A stretch of 7,643 bases of DNA from FEN-1297 sp046706945 (GCA_046706945.1 JBJKOY010000496.1:1-7643), one strand, 5' to 3'. Counted from the stretch's first letter, positions 1 to 6,396 are shown. Made by a program: numbers and translations. The notes: a model not told the origin generated them from the sequence alone.

Positions 1-1257
1 ATCCGGATCGGGAATTCTCCAGGGTTCCGATCCGTTGGCTATATAACCGTCCGACAAATAAATTACCGGTACCATATACTTAACAGCGATTCGCGCCGCT
101 TCTATGGCGGTATAAAAACAATCCGCCGGCGTTGAGGCTGCAATTACCGCAACAGGGGCTTCGCCGTTTCTTCCGTTAATAGCCTGCTGCAGATCCGATT
201 GTTCCGTTTTTGTAGGCAGACCGGTGCTTGGACCGCCTCTTTGAACATCTATAATTACAAGAGGAAGCTCGGTCATAACAGCCAATCCTATCGCCTCGGT
301 TTTAAGTGCCACTCCCGGCCCGCTGGTGGTTGTTATAGCAAGCGCGCCGCTGAAAGAGGCTCCCAGCGCCGCGGTAACGGCAGCAATTTCGTCTTCGGCC
401 TGGAAAGTTCTTACGTTGAAATTTTTGTACTTGCTTAACTCGTGAAGAATATTCGAAGCAGGCGTAATCGGATACGAACCTAAGAACAACGGTATCCCGG
501 CTTTTACGGAAGCGGTAATAAATCCTATCGCAAGAGCTTCGTTGCCGGAAATATTTCTGTAAATTCCCTTGGGAAGATCGGCTTTCTCCACGCGGTACCT
601 TGTAGTAAATAGGTCGGTGTTTTCGCCGAAATAAAAACCGGAAAGGAGAGCTTTTTCGTTCGCTTTGGCAATAAGTTCGCTATCTTTGAATTTTGAATAA
701 ATCCATTTAACGGTCGGCTCGACAGGTCTGCTGTACAGCCAGTACATCAACCCCAGCGCGAAGAAATTCTTGCAGCGTGCGATATCTTTAGACGATAAGC
801 CGCTGTCCTCAAGCGCCTTGCTTGTAAGACTGGAAAGCGGAACGCGGACGGCATGATATCCGTCGAGTGTGCCGTCATCGAGGGGATTGCTTTCATAACC
901 GGCTAATTTAAAATTCCGGTCCTCAAACGAATCGATATTCACTATCACCGTAGCACCGGGCCTCAGGTCCTTGATATTGGTTTTTAAGGCTGCCGGGTTC
1001 ATGGCAACCAGAACATCGGGCGAATCGCCGGGTGTTTGAATATCGCTGCTGCTGAAATGAAGCTGAAATCCGCTTACCCCGTAGGTAGTTCCCGCAGGCG
1101 CCCTAATCTCCGCGGGAAAATCCGGTAAAGTGCTGAGGTCGTTTCCCACCAGAGCCGTTGTATTAGTAAACTGGGTACCGGTCAGCTGCATCCCGTCGCC
1201 GGAATCGCCCGCGAACCGGACCGTTACGTCTTGCAGTTCCAATATATCTTTGTTCAT
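1..1257 (-). CDS. korA: 2-oxoacid:ferredoxin oxidoreductase, fused gamma-alpha subunit, second copy (3' end outside window)
   Basis: The frame is open from ATG 1257 to the window edge, giving 419 residues. I translated it by hand. The protein starts MNKDILELQDVTVRF and shows the gamma-domain motif GDSGDG (residues 17-22), then YPITP (262-266), QAEDE (286-290), TTTSGPG (309-315) and RGGPSTG (340-346) of the alpha domain that helps bind thiamine diphosphate and substrate. Aligned with the complete korA in this window it is about 73% identical (299 of 410 by hand count) with no gaps, so roughly 200 C-terminal residues are missing. An in-frame stop six codons upstream (1276-1278) leaves 1257 as the only ATG start; no Shine-Dalgarno sequence precedes it. 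It has its own promoter and leader and follows a secreted-protein gene. A korB partner is expected beyond position 1. The exact 2-oxoacid is uncertain: 2-oxoglutarate is likely, but Asn replaces Glu just after YPITPAS. Confidence 0.95.
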   Translation of the reverse strand, partial: MNKDILELQDVTVRFAGDSGDGMQLTGTQFTNTTALVGNDLSTLPDFPAEIRAPAGTTYGVSGFQLHFSSSDIQTPGDSPDVLVAMNPAALKTNIKDLRPGATVIVNIDSFEDRNFKLAGYESNPLDDGTLDGYHAVRVPLSSLTSKALEDSGLSSKDIARCKNFFALGLMYWLYSRPVEPTVKWIYSKFKDSELIAKANEKALLSGFYFGENTDLFTTRYRVEKADLPKGIYRNISGNEALAIGFITASVKAGIPLFLGSYPITPASNILHELSKYKNFNVRTFQAEDEIAAVTAALGASFSGALAITTTSGPGVALKTEAIGLAVMTELPLVIIDVQRGGPSTGLPTKTEQSDLQQAINGRNGEAPVAVIAASTPADCFYTAIEAARIAVKYMVPVIYLSDGYIANGSEPWRIPDPD

Positions 1258-1298
1258 TATTTTACTTGGATTTGTTTATAATGTGGTAAATTTTATTC

Positions 1299-1358
1299 CG
1301 GCGTCCGCACACCGCAATAAATTTATAAGTATAATATTGCTTTTTATACTCCTCCTTT
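1299..1358 (-). promoter_or_regulatory. Candidate structured 5' leader of the second korA
   Basis: Reading the minus strand, a strong ribosome-binding-like AAAGGAGGAG (1358-1349) is followed by a perfect 7-bp helix, AGTATAA (1350-1344) with TTATACT (1334-1328). The loop of this helix contains GCAATA (1340-1335), which is perfectly complementary to TATTGC just downstream (1319-1314). Together these would form an H-type pseudoknot with loops of 3, 0 and 8 bases. A short GC-rich hairpin follows: CGGTGT, loop GCGG, ACGCCG (1314-1299). No ATG, GTG or TTG sits at a usable distance from the strong Shine-Dalgarno-like sequence, and the korA start is about 90 bases further on. Base pairing is seen in the sequence; a regulatory role is inference, and AT-rich helices can arise by chance. 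Confidence 0.3.
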
Positions 1359-1369
1359 ATTTCTTTTTT

Positions 1370-1398
1370 AAGATAATTAAGATCAAAATTACTGTCAA
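1370..1398 (-). promoter_or_regulatory. Sigma70-type promoter for the second korA
   Basis: A perfect -35 box TTGACA (1398-1393 on the minus strand) and a -10 box TATCTT (1375-1370) are separated by exactly 17 bases. Transcription would start near 1363, giving a leader of about 106 bases before the ATG at 1257. It is the best promoter match in the window and implies that this korA can be transcribed independently of the genes upstream. Confidence 0.6.
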
Positions 1399-1564
1399 TA
1401 CCTTTGAACACACCGGCTTATTTCTCTCCGGGCGGCAAAAATATTTATAATTCGAAATGTTTTATACAGGGTACTGGTTCAATTAGTTTCAACTTTAAGT
1501 AAAGTAATTTTTATAAAAAACGACAAACCACATACCACAGACAACAAACAAAAGGCTATTAATT

Positions 1565-3145
1565 TTATTTTAATAACACAAACTTTTTTGCAGCGGTAAA
1601 ATTGCCTGCATTTAATACGTATATATAAACGCCGCTCGGCAAATTTTTACCGTTGAACTCAATTTCGTATCTGCCCGGCAGCCGGAATTCATCGACCAGG
1701 GTTGCTACTTCTCTTCCGAGAATATCGAAAATTGCCAAAGTATGCCTGGCACTTACCGGAGCCGACCAGCGGATTCTTGTAACCGGATTAAACGGGTTGG
1801 GATAATTTTGTTCCAATCGCCAATCTAAATCACCCGGCACAACGGATTTAATATCGGTAAATACGGACGAAACTAATAGCGGTATAAAATCGGCTCCGGC
1901 TTTCCCGCTGCTTTGTATAACATATAACTTCCCGCTTCCCTCGATCTTAAAAACAAAATTACCCACATTGGAAGTAAAACCTCGGACCTCGCCTTCGTTT
2001 AATACACCGCTCCATACTCCCGATTGCGATATATATGGAAATTCATCGTAGCGTCCGAGCTGGGTAATATTAACCTGATTTGTATCCTCCAGGGAAAATA
2101 TCCACGAAGTAATCTGAATGGACGGCATAAAATATAGGTTTCCGAACCCGTTCCCGGATTCGTCGTAAATCCTTGTCATATAACTATAATTTCCGTCAAG
2201 TCCGGCGAAAGGAATATTTGCGGCCGTAACCGGAAATAAAGACTCGACTTTCCAAAATGTGGGGGAAACGATCGGTTCGGTGTGCACCTGACCGGTCATT
2301 GCAACATATGAATTAATTGTATCGCCGGTTACCGAATTAGTTACGGCAATAAAATTTGAGTCCGCATACGAAGTAACTGTTATACTGTTGGTCCATGATC
2401 CGCTGTATGCCGAATATCCGTAAAAGCATGTTCCCGAAAAGCCGCCGTTATCAGCAGGGACATAATAATCCTGATCCGTATAGGACAAAGCCGATACCGG
2501 GGATGCGGCCGTAACCTGCAGCGCAGTATGGTACGGAACCGAACCGTGTTCCCTGAATGAGAAATGCTCTCCGCGATCAACCGTGTCGGTAAGAATAATT
2601 TTTTTGTCGATAAGATTTCTAACTGTAAAAATTGTTCCGTCCGTATAACCGAATACGATAAAATCGCTGTGAGGATAACTGTAGCTCATCATCCAGGTGT
2701 TTAATTTCTTAGATAATGCTTTGCCGTTTTCGTCGATTGCGAAATAACCGTTAGTCTTTCCCGAAAACGGATCGCCTAGCAATATCGTACACGGCTTGTT
2801 CCCGTATATCCAGTAAAATCCGTGGCCGGGTATTAACGTGTAAAGAGTATCGGCAATTAGTAAAGCCGATCCTATTAATTCGCCCGATTCGTCGTAAATT
2901 GCAATCGAAGTAGAATCGAAATATGAGAATACTCCGAGGTCCTTGAAAGTAAACACCTTTATTCTGAATGAATTTTTATCCGCTTTGTATTTTCCCGAAT
3001 TAATATAAAAGTTATTATTTATTCGGTATTCATCCCCTTTATTCCGATCGTATTTGTTTACCGCAACGGTCTGCCCTTTGGAATCGCTACAAACAGATAT
3101 AATCATAAAAAATAAAAAAAACGGATTTTTAATAAGGTTAATCAT
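1565..3145 (-). CDS. Secreted four-repeat protein with T9SS type A sorting domain
   Basis: The 526-residue protein has a signal peptide: a basic start MINLIK, a hydrophobic core NPFFLFFMIISVC, and likely cleavage near residue 24-25. The middle holds four repeats of about 92 residues, each opening with a strand-turn-strand motif: VFSYFDSTSIAIYD (72-85), FIVFGYTDGTIFTVRN (162-177), ITVTSYADSNFIAVTN (255-270) and IFSLEDTNQVNITQ (349-362). The aligned Asp residues are 77, 169, 262 and 354. In the first three repeats a KPCTI, SPVSAL or FPVTA segment follows 40-47 residues later, suggesting beta-sandwich units. Residues 441-526 are the sorting domain: QNYPNPFNP (446-454), ILGREVATL (475-483), LPSGVYIYV (502-510), KKFVLLK (520-526). 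The family's known route is export by Sec, then across the outer membrane by T9SS, then release or surface attachment. The function of the repeats is unknown; adhesion or a structural surface role is a guess. No Shine-Dalgarno sequence precedes the ATG. It is flanked by the two korA loci without an obvious functional link. Confidence 0.9.
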   Translation of the reverse strand: MINLIKNPFFLFFMIISVCSDSKGQTVAVNKYDRNKGDEYRINNNFYINSGKYKADKNSFRIKVFTFKDLGVFSYFDSTSIAIYDESGELIGSALLIADTLYTLIPGHGFYWIYGNKPCTILLGDPFSGKTNGYFAIDENGKALSKKLNTWMMSYSYPHSDFIVFGYTDGTIFTVRNLIDKKIILTDTVDRGEHFSFREHGSVPYHTALQVTAASPVSALSYTDQDYYVPADNGGFSGTCFYGYSAYSGSWTNSITVTSYADSNFIAVTNSVTGDTINSYVAMTGQVHTEPIVSPTFWKVESLFPVTAANIPFAGLDGNYSYMTRIYDESGNGFGNLYFMPSIQITSWIFSLEDTNQVNITQLGRYDEFPYISQSGVWSGVLNEGEVRGFTSNVGNFVFKIEGSGKLYVIQSSGKAGADFIPLLVSSVFTDIKSVVPGDLDWRLEQNYPNPFNPVTRIRWSAPVSARHTLAIFDILGREVATLVDEFRLPGRYEIEFNGKNLPSGVYIYVLNAGNFTAAKKFVLLK

Positions 3146-3231
3146 AACTGCCCAAGGTTAAATTAAATATTGATGAATTATTCTTAGCGGCGGAATTCTA
3201 TTTTCGAAAGCGTACAATTTGGTATTTATAT

Positions 3232-3307
3232 CTCTGATCAGGAAGGTAAACCGAATGTTGATCCTGCAAACATCATTATCTCAACCCTGTTTTTTACCCC
3301 CTCAGAG
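3232..3307 (-). other. 76-base hairpin-forming element in the leader of the secreted-protein gene
   Basis: On the minus strand CTCTGA (3307-3302) pairs perfectly with TCAGAG (3237-3232). After a 4-base bulge, GGGGGTAAA (3301-3293) pairs with TTTACCTTC (3250-3242), including two G-U pairs. Inside, GTTGA (3285-3281) pairs with TCAAC (3261-3257). The same stretch encodes a 27-codon frame on the minus strand (3321-3238, MNFLFSEG ... STFGLPS) and an uninterrupted frame on the plus strand. It could be a folded 5' leader, an interspersed palindromic repeat, or the remains of a gene. It matches no riboswitch class I can name. The pairing is seen; the role is inferred. Confidence 0.4.
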
Positions 3308-3325
3308 AAGAGAAAATTCATTAAT

Positions 3326-3356
3326 AGAATAAGCAATTATAAGCAATCATAGTCAA
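3326..3356 (-). promoter_or_regulatory. Weak promoter candidate for the secreted-protein gene
   Basis: TTGACT (3356-3351 on the minus strand) resembles a -35 box and TATTCT (3331-3326) a -10 box, but the 19-base spacer is longer than usual. The spacer lies over two tandem 10-mers, AAGCAATTAT and AAGCAATCAT on the plus strand (3331-3350), that differ at one base. A start here would give a leader of roughly 175 bases that includes the 76-base hairpin. Confidence 0.3.
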
Positions 3357-3477
3357 GAGAAATTTATAAATTCGGGCGGGAATTCGTCCCGGAATACGAG
3401 ATAAGAAAAATCGGGATTTTGCAGTAAGAAGAACAATTAATCAATACAGCAATTAAACAATTAAATATAAAACTCTT

Positions 3478-3507
3478 CACGGGGATTTGTAAGATCAAAT
3501 CCCCGTG
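3478..3507 (-). terminator. Hairpin terminator after korB
   Basis: A perfect 12-bp inverted repeat, CACGGGGATTTG (3478-3489) and CAAATCCCCGTG (3496-3507), encloses a 6-base loop and lies 11 bases past the korB stop codon. In the transcribed direction it is followed by GAAGAGTTTTATATTT, a diffuse rather than perfect U-tract. Position and stem strength favour intrinsic termination of the korAB transcript. Confidence 0.7.
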
Positions 3508-3518
3508 GGGAAAGTAAT

Positions 3519-4556
3519 TTAATTTACTTCCCAGGTATTGCCGTTGAACAATACCTTTTCGAGATCTCCCTCGCCTTTCAATTGTTTAACGCTTTTAATT
3601 TGGTTTTCCACGCCTTCGTCGTATGTGGGTTTTAAGATTTGCCTGAAGATGCCGATAGGTGTTGGCATATTAGGATCGTCCGTCATATGCGCGAGCATAG
3701 TGGCCATTAAAACGCTCTCATCGTTTTCGTTGTGTACAATAATATCTTCTATTCTATGCTTGCCTTCTCCGATTTCTACCGCAACCGGCAATCCGTTTTC
3801 CATCATAATGCCTTTATCCATGTTTGCGCCGAAGATCATGGGTTTGCCGTGCTCAAGAACCAGGAGGTTGTCGGCTTTTGTTTTTTTATCGCTGAGTTTA
3901 TCGAATGCGCCGTCATTGTAGATGACGCAATTCTGGAAAATTTCAATGAACGCGGTTCCTTTATGATCGGCCGCTCTTTTCAGCATAATCTGCATATGCT
4001 TGGGATCTCTGTCAATGGTGCGCGCCACAAAAGTGGCATCGGATCCCAAGGCAAGGCTGACCGGATTAAACGGATAATCTACGCTTCCGTACGGTGTAGT
4101 TTTGGTTTTCTTGCCCTGTTCGGAAGTCGGGGAATACTGCCCCTTCGTTAATCCGTAAATTCTGTTGTTGAACAGAAGGATTTTAAGATCGATATTCTTC
4201 CTGCATGCGTGAATGAAATGGTTGCCTCCGATACTTAACAGGTCTCCGTCGCCGGTAGCTACCCAAACCGACAGATCGGGCCGGCTTACTTTAACTCCCG
4301 TTGCAATTGCCGGCGCCCGGCCGTGTATACCGTGGAACCCGTAGGTATTCATATAATAAGGAAAGCGGGACGAACATCCTATTCCGGAGATCCAGACAAT
4401 ATCTTCTTTCTTAATTCCTACCATTTCAGGAAATGATCTTTGAACCTGGGCAAGTATCGAATAGTCGCCGCAGCCGGGACACCATCTAACATCCTGATCG
4501 GTCGCCAGGTCCTTCGCCGTAAGTTTTAAATCCTGTATTTCAAAATTATTTGCCAT
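3519..4556 (-). CDS. korB: 2-oxoacid (probably 2-oxoglutarate):ferredoxin oxidoreductase, beta subunit
   Basis: KorB is the subunit that carries thiamine diphosphate and the single [4Fe-4S] cluster and passes electrons to ferredoxin. The 345-residue protein has the four expected cluster cysteines: WCPGCGD (C26, C29), GIGCSSR (C61) and QNCVIYND (C210). The thiamine diphosphate/Mg motif runs from GDGD (102-105) to NNRIYG (130-135), and HGIHGRAPAIATG (76-88) is also typical. Length and motifs fit the two-subunit KorAB type. I chose ATG 4556 (MANNFEIQ) because GGAGG lies 8 bases upstream; a GTG at 4565 falls inside that ribosome-binding site and is unlikely. The gene overlaps the end of korA by 11 bases, which implies translational coupling and equal subunit supply. 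The reaction is 2-oxoacid + CoA + oxidised ferredoxin to acyl-CoA + CO2 + reduced ferredoxin, in the cytoplasm; 2-oxoglutarate is the inferred substrate. Confidence 0.95.
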   Translation of the reverse strand: MANNFEIQDLKLTAKDLATDQDVRWCPGCGDYSILAQVQRSFPEMVGIKKEDIVWISGIGCSSRFPYYMNTYGFHGIHGRAPAIATGVKVSRPDLSVWVATGDGDLLSIGGNHFIHACRKNIDLKILLFNNRIYGLTKGQYSPTSEQGKKTKTTPYGSVDYPFNPVSLALGSDATFVARTIDRDPKHMQIMLKRAADHKGTAFIEIFQNCVIYNDGAFDKLSDKKTKADNLLVLEHGKPMIFGANMDKGIMMENGLPVAVEIGEGKHRIEDIIVHNENDESVLMATMLAHMTDDPNMPTPIGIFRQILKPTYDEGVENQIKSVKQLKGEGDLEKVLFNGNTWEVN

Positions 4557-6396
4557 CGCTTTCACCTCCGAGAATTTCTTTTATTTTTGCTTCGATGTCC
4601 GACACTCTGAACGGTAAACCTCTTACGACGTTAAACTGTGTGACCGGAATGAGAAATTCGCTTCTTAATATTTTTGCCAACTGTCCCATATTTATTTCGG
4701 GTACGAGTACCTTTTTAAAGCTCCTTAACACATGTTCCGTATTTTTAGGGAAAGGATTAAGAAATCTGAAATGCGCCTGCGATACTTTAAACCCCGCCTC
4801 GCGCGCTTTAATTACAGCTTCCGTAATTGCGCCGTATGTTCCTCCCCAACCTACAACCAGGAGTTCGCCATCCTTATCGCCGTCAATTTCCAGATCGGGT
4901 ATATCATTTACCATATTTTTAATTTTTTGCTCTCTCAATTTTATCATATTGTGATGGTTGTCCGGATCATAACTTACGTTCCCGGTAATGTTGGCTTTTT
5001 CCAAACCGCCTATTCTGTGTTCCAGTCCGGGAGTGCCTAATCTTACCCAGGGCCGTGCAAGATTTTCATCCCTTGAATAAGGATGGAAATCTTCCTTTTC
5101 GGTTCTGAATTTAACCGGTATTTCGGGCAGGTCTTTAATTTTAGGCACGCGCCACGGTTCAGAACCGTTTGCCAGGTAACCGTCGGTAAGTAAAATTACC
5201 GGGGTCATATACTTAATCGCAAGTTTGGTTGCTTCCAGGGCCATATTAAAACAGTCGCTCGGAGTAGATGCTGCAACAACACCAACCGGAGCTTCACCGT
5301 TTCTACCGTACATAGCCTGTAAAAGATCGGCTTGTTCTGTTTTCGTCGGGAGTCCGGTGCTGGGACCTCCTCTCTGAACATCTATAATTACAAGGGGAAG
5401 TTCGGTCATAACGGCTAATCCGATAGCTTCCGTTTTTAATGCCAAACCCGGACCGCTGGTTGTTGTAATTGCCAGATTGCCGGCATAAGAAGCACCAATA
5501 GCGGAAGTAACACCCGCAATCTCATCTTCTGCCTGGAATGTTTTTACTCCGAATTGTTTGTATGTACTCAAATATTGAAGTATTTCCGAAGCCGGGGTTA
5601 TCGGGTATGATCCCAAGAATAAAGGCAATCCGCTTTTCACCGAAGCGGCTAAAAATCCGAGCGCAGTTGCTTCATTACCGGATATGCTTCTGTAAATACC
5701 CTGAGGTAATTTTGCAGGTGCGATATGATAACGTGTTGTAAATAGCTCGGTTATCTCTCCGAAATTAAACCCGGCATTTAAGGCTTTTGAGTTTGCCTCG
5801 ATAAATTGAGGTTTGGTTTTGAATTTCGTTTCAATCCATTTTAAAGTAGGTTCCAAAGGACGGTTGTACAACCAGTACATTAAACCGAGCGCGAAGAAAT
5901 TCTTGCAGCGGGCTATTTCCTTCATAGTAAGCGAAGTACCTTCCAGCGCTTTGGTAGTAAGCGAGGTAATCGGAACCTGGTAAACTTCAAAACCTTTCAA
6001 ACTGCTGTCCTCAAGCGGGTTTGCAGCATATTTGGCTAGTTGAAGGTTTTTCTTATCGAATGAATCCGTGTTGACGATTATTGTTGCTCCCGGCTTCAAT
6101 TCATCTATATTCTTTTTAATAGCGGCCGGATTCATAGCAACAAGCACATCGGGTCTGTCGCCGGGCGTATGAATATCCTGGCTGCTGAAGTGCAATTGAA
6201 ATCCGCTTACACCGTATACGGTTCCCATCGGTGCCCTAATCTCAGCCGGATAATCCGGCAGTGTACTTAAATCATTTCCGACAACTGCAGTAGTATCGCT
6301 GAACTGACTGCCGGTAAGTTGCATTCCGTCACCCGAATCGCCGGCAAAACGTACTGTAACTTCGGTAATATTCCGAACTTCCTTTTCTTTTATCAT
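4546..6396 (-). CDS. korA: 2-oxoacid (probably 2-oxoglutarate):ferredoxin oxidoreductase, fused gamma-alpha subunit
   Basis: The 616-residue protein combines the gamma domain (about 10-200, with GDSGDG at 19-24) and the alpha domain. The alpha domain carries YPITPASEIL (264-273), QAEDE (288-292), TTTSGPG (311-317) and RGGPSTG (342-348), and its C-terminal part includes VVGWGGTYG (514-522) and PEINMGQL (566-573). This fused layout of about 600 residues is the usual KorA form of Bacteroidota, Chlorobi and Ignavibacteria. With KorB it forms the cytoplasmic enzyme of the oxidative or reductive TCA cycle. No separate ferredoxin-like delta subunit is present. I chose ATG 6396 because it aligns with the start of the second copy; a GTG at 6429 is also in frame, directly after a stop, but would add an unmatched 11-residue extension. 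No clear Shine-Dalgarno sequence. Substrate preference for 2-oxoglutarate rests on family type and context, not on a diagnostic residue. Confidence 0.95.
   Translation of the reverse strand: MIKEKEVRNITEVTVRFAGDSGDGMQLTGSQFSDTTAVVGNDLSTLPDYPAEIRAPMGTVYGVSGFQLHFSSQDIHTPGDRPDVLVAMNPAAIKKNIDELKPGATIIVNTDSFDKKNLQLAKYAANPLEDSSLKGFEVYQVPITSLTTKALEGTSLTMKEIARCKNFFALGLMYWLYNRPLEPTLKWIETKFKTKPQFIEANSKALNAGFNFGEITELFTTRYHIAPAKLPQGIYRSISGNEATALGFLAASVKSGLPLFLGSYPITPASEILQYLSTYKQFGVKTFQAEDEIAGVTSAIGASYAGNLAITTTSGPGLALKTEAIGLAVMTELPLVIIDVQRGGPSTGLPTKTEQADLLQAMYGRNGEAPVGVVAASTPSDCFNMALEATKLAIKYMTPVILLTDGYLANGSEPWRVPKIKDLPEIPVKFRTEKEDFHPYSRDENLARPWVRLGTPGLEHRIGGLEKANITGNVSYDPDNHHNMIKLREQKIKNMVNDIPDLEIDGDKDGELLVVGWGGTYGAITEAVIKAREAGFKVSQAHFRFLNPFPKNTEHVLRSFKKVLVPEINMGQLAKILRSEFLIPVTQFNVVRGLPFRVSDIEAKIKEILGGESDGK
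4565..4569 (-). promoter_or_regulatory. Ribosome-binding site of korB, inside korA
   Basis: GGAGG on the minus strand lies within the last codons of korA with 8 bases before ATG 4556. It fixes the korB start and contrasts with both korA genes and the secreted-protein gene, which have no recognisable Shine-Dalgarno sequence. Confidence 0.75.

Larger units (their letters stand above)
1258..1564 (-). other. Intergenic region upstream of the second korA
   Basis: This 307-base AT-rich gap holds the sigma70-like promoter (1370-1398) and the possibly folded leader (1299-1358), listed separately. Further upstream lies a 6-2-6 palindrome, ACTTTA-AG-TAAAGT, at 1492-1505, which could bind a regulator. 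A strand-biased stretch at about 1516-1554 has almost only A and C on the plus strand. I see no terminator hairpin with a U-tract behind the secreted-protein gene, so readthrough into the second korA is possible. The open frame on the plus strand crossing 1130-1450 is mainly the shadow of korA and is not counted as a gene. Confidence 0.6.
3146..3518 (-). other. Intergenic region between korB and the secreted-protein gene
   Basis: This 373-base gap contains, in transcription order, the korB terminator (3507-3478), a small 5-bp hairpin (CGGGA/TCCCG, 3377-3391), a weak promoter candidate (3356-3326) and a 76-base hairpin element (3307-3232). It ends in about 85 AT-rich bases before the ATG at 3145. 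The 8-mer AAGGTTAA occurs on the plus strand at 3134-3141 and 3154-3161, bracketing the start codon 20 bases apart. A plus-strand frame is open from 3188 to 3424 apart from one TAG at 3350, with no start codon; it may be a decayed gene or a repeat element. Confidence 0.55.

Noticed and set aside
199..438. Open frame of 79 codons on the plus strand
   Set aside because: It lies entirely inside the well-supported second korA on the other strand; its product has no recognisable features. The plus-strand frames at 1130-1450, 3538-3921, 3732-4151, 4550-5040, 5538-5741, 6319-6510 and 7164-7430 and the minus-strand frame at 2380-2580 are rejected as shadows for the same kind of reason.
1516..1554. 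A/C-rich stretch as a microsatellite or CRISPR-like repeat
   Set aside because: No regular repeat unit of constant length; only loosely similar CCACAT/CCACAG words are seen.
3084..3095. Lipoprotein signal in the 526-residue secreted protein (Cys19)
   Set aside because: The sequence before the Cys (I-S-V) does not fit a lipobox, and a C-terminal T9SS sorting domain is normally paired with an ordinary signal peptide.
3232..3307. Thiamine diphosphate riboswitch suggested by TTGAGATAAT and CCTGATC
   Set aside because: Only fragments of the conserved core are present, in the wrong helical context, and the gene downstream is a secreted protein rather than a thiamine gene.
4557..4565. GTG start for korB at 4565
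   Set aside because: It lies within the GGAGG ribosome-binding site, which is ideally placed for ATG 4556.
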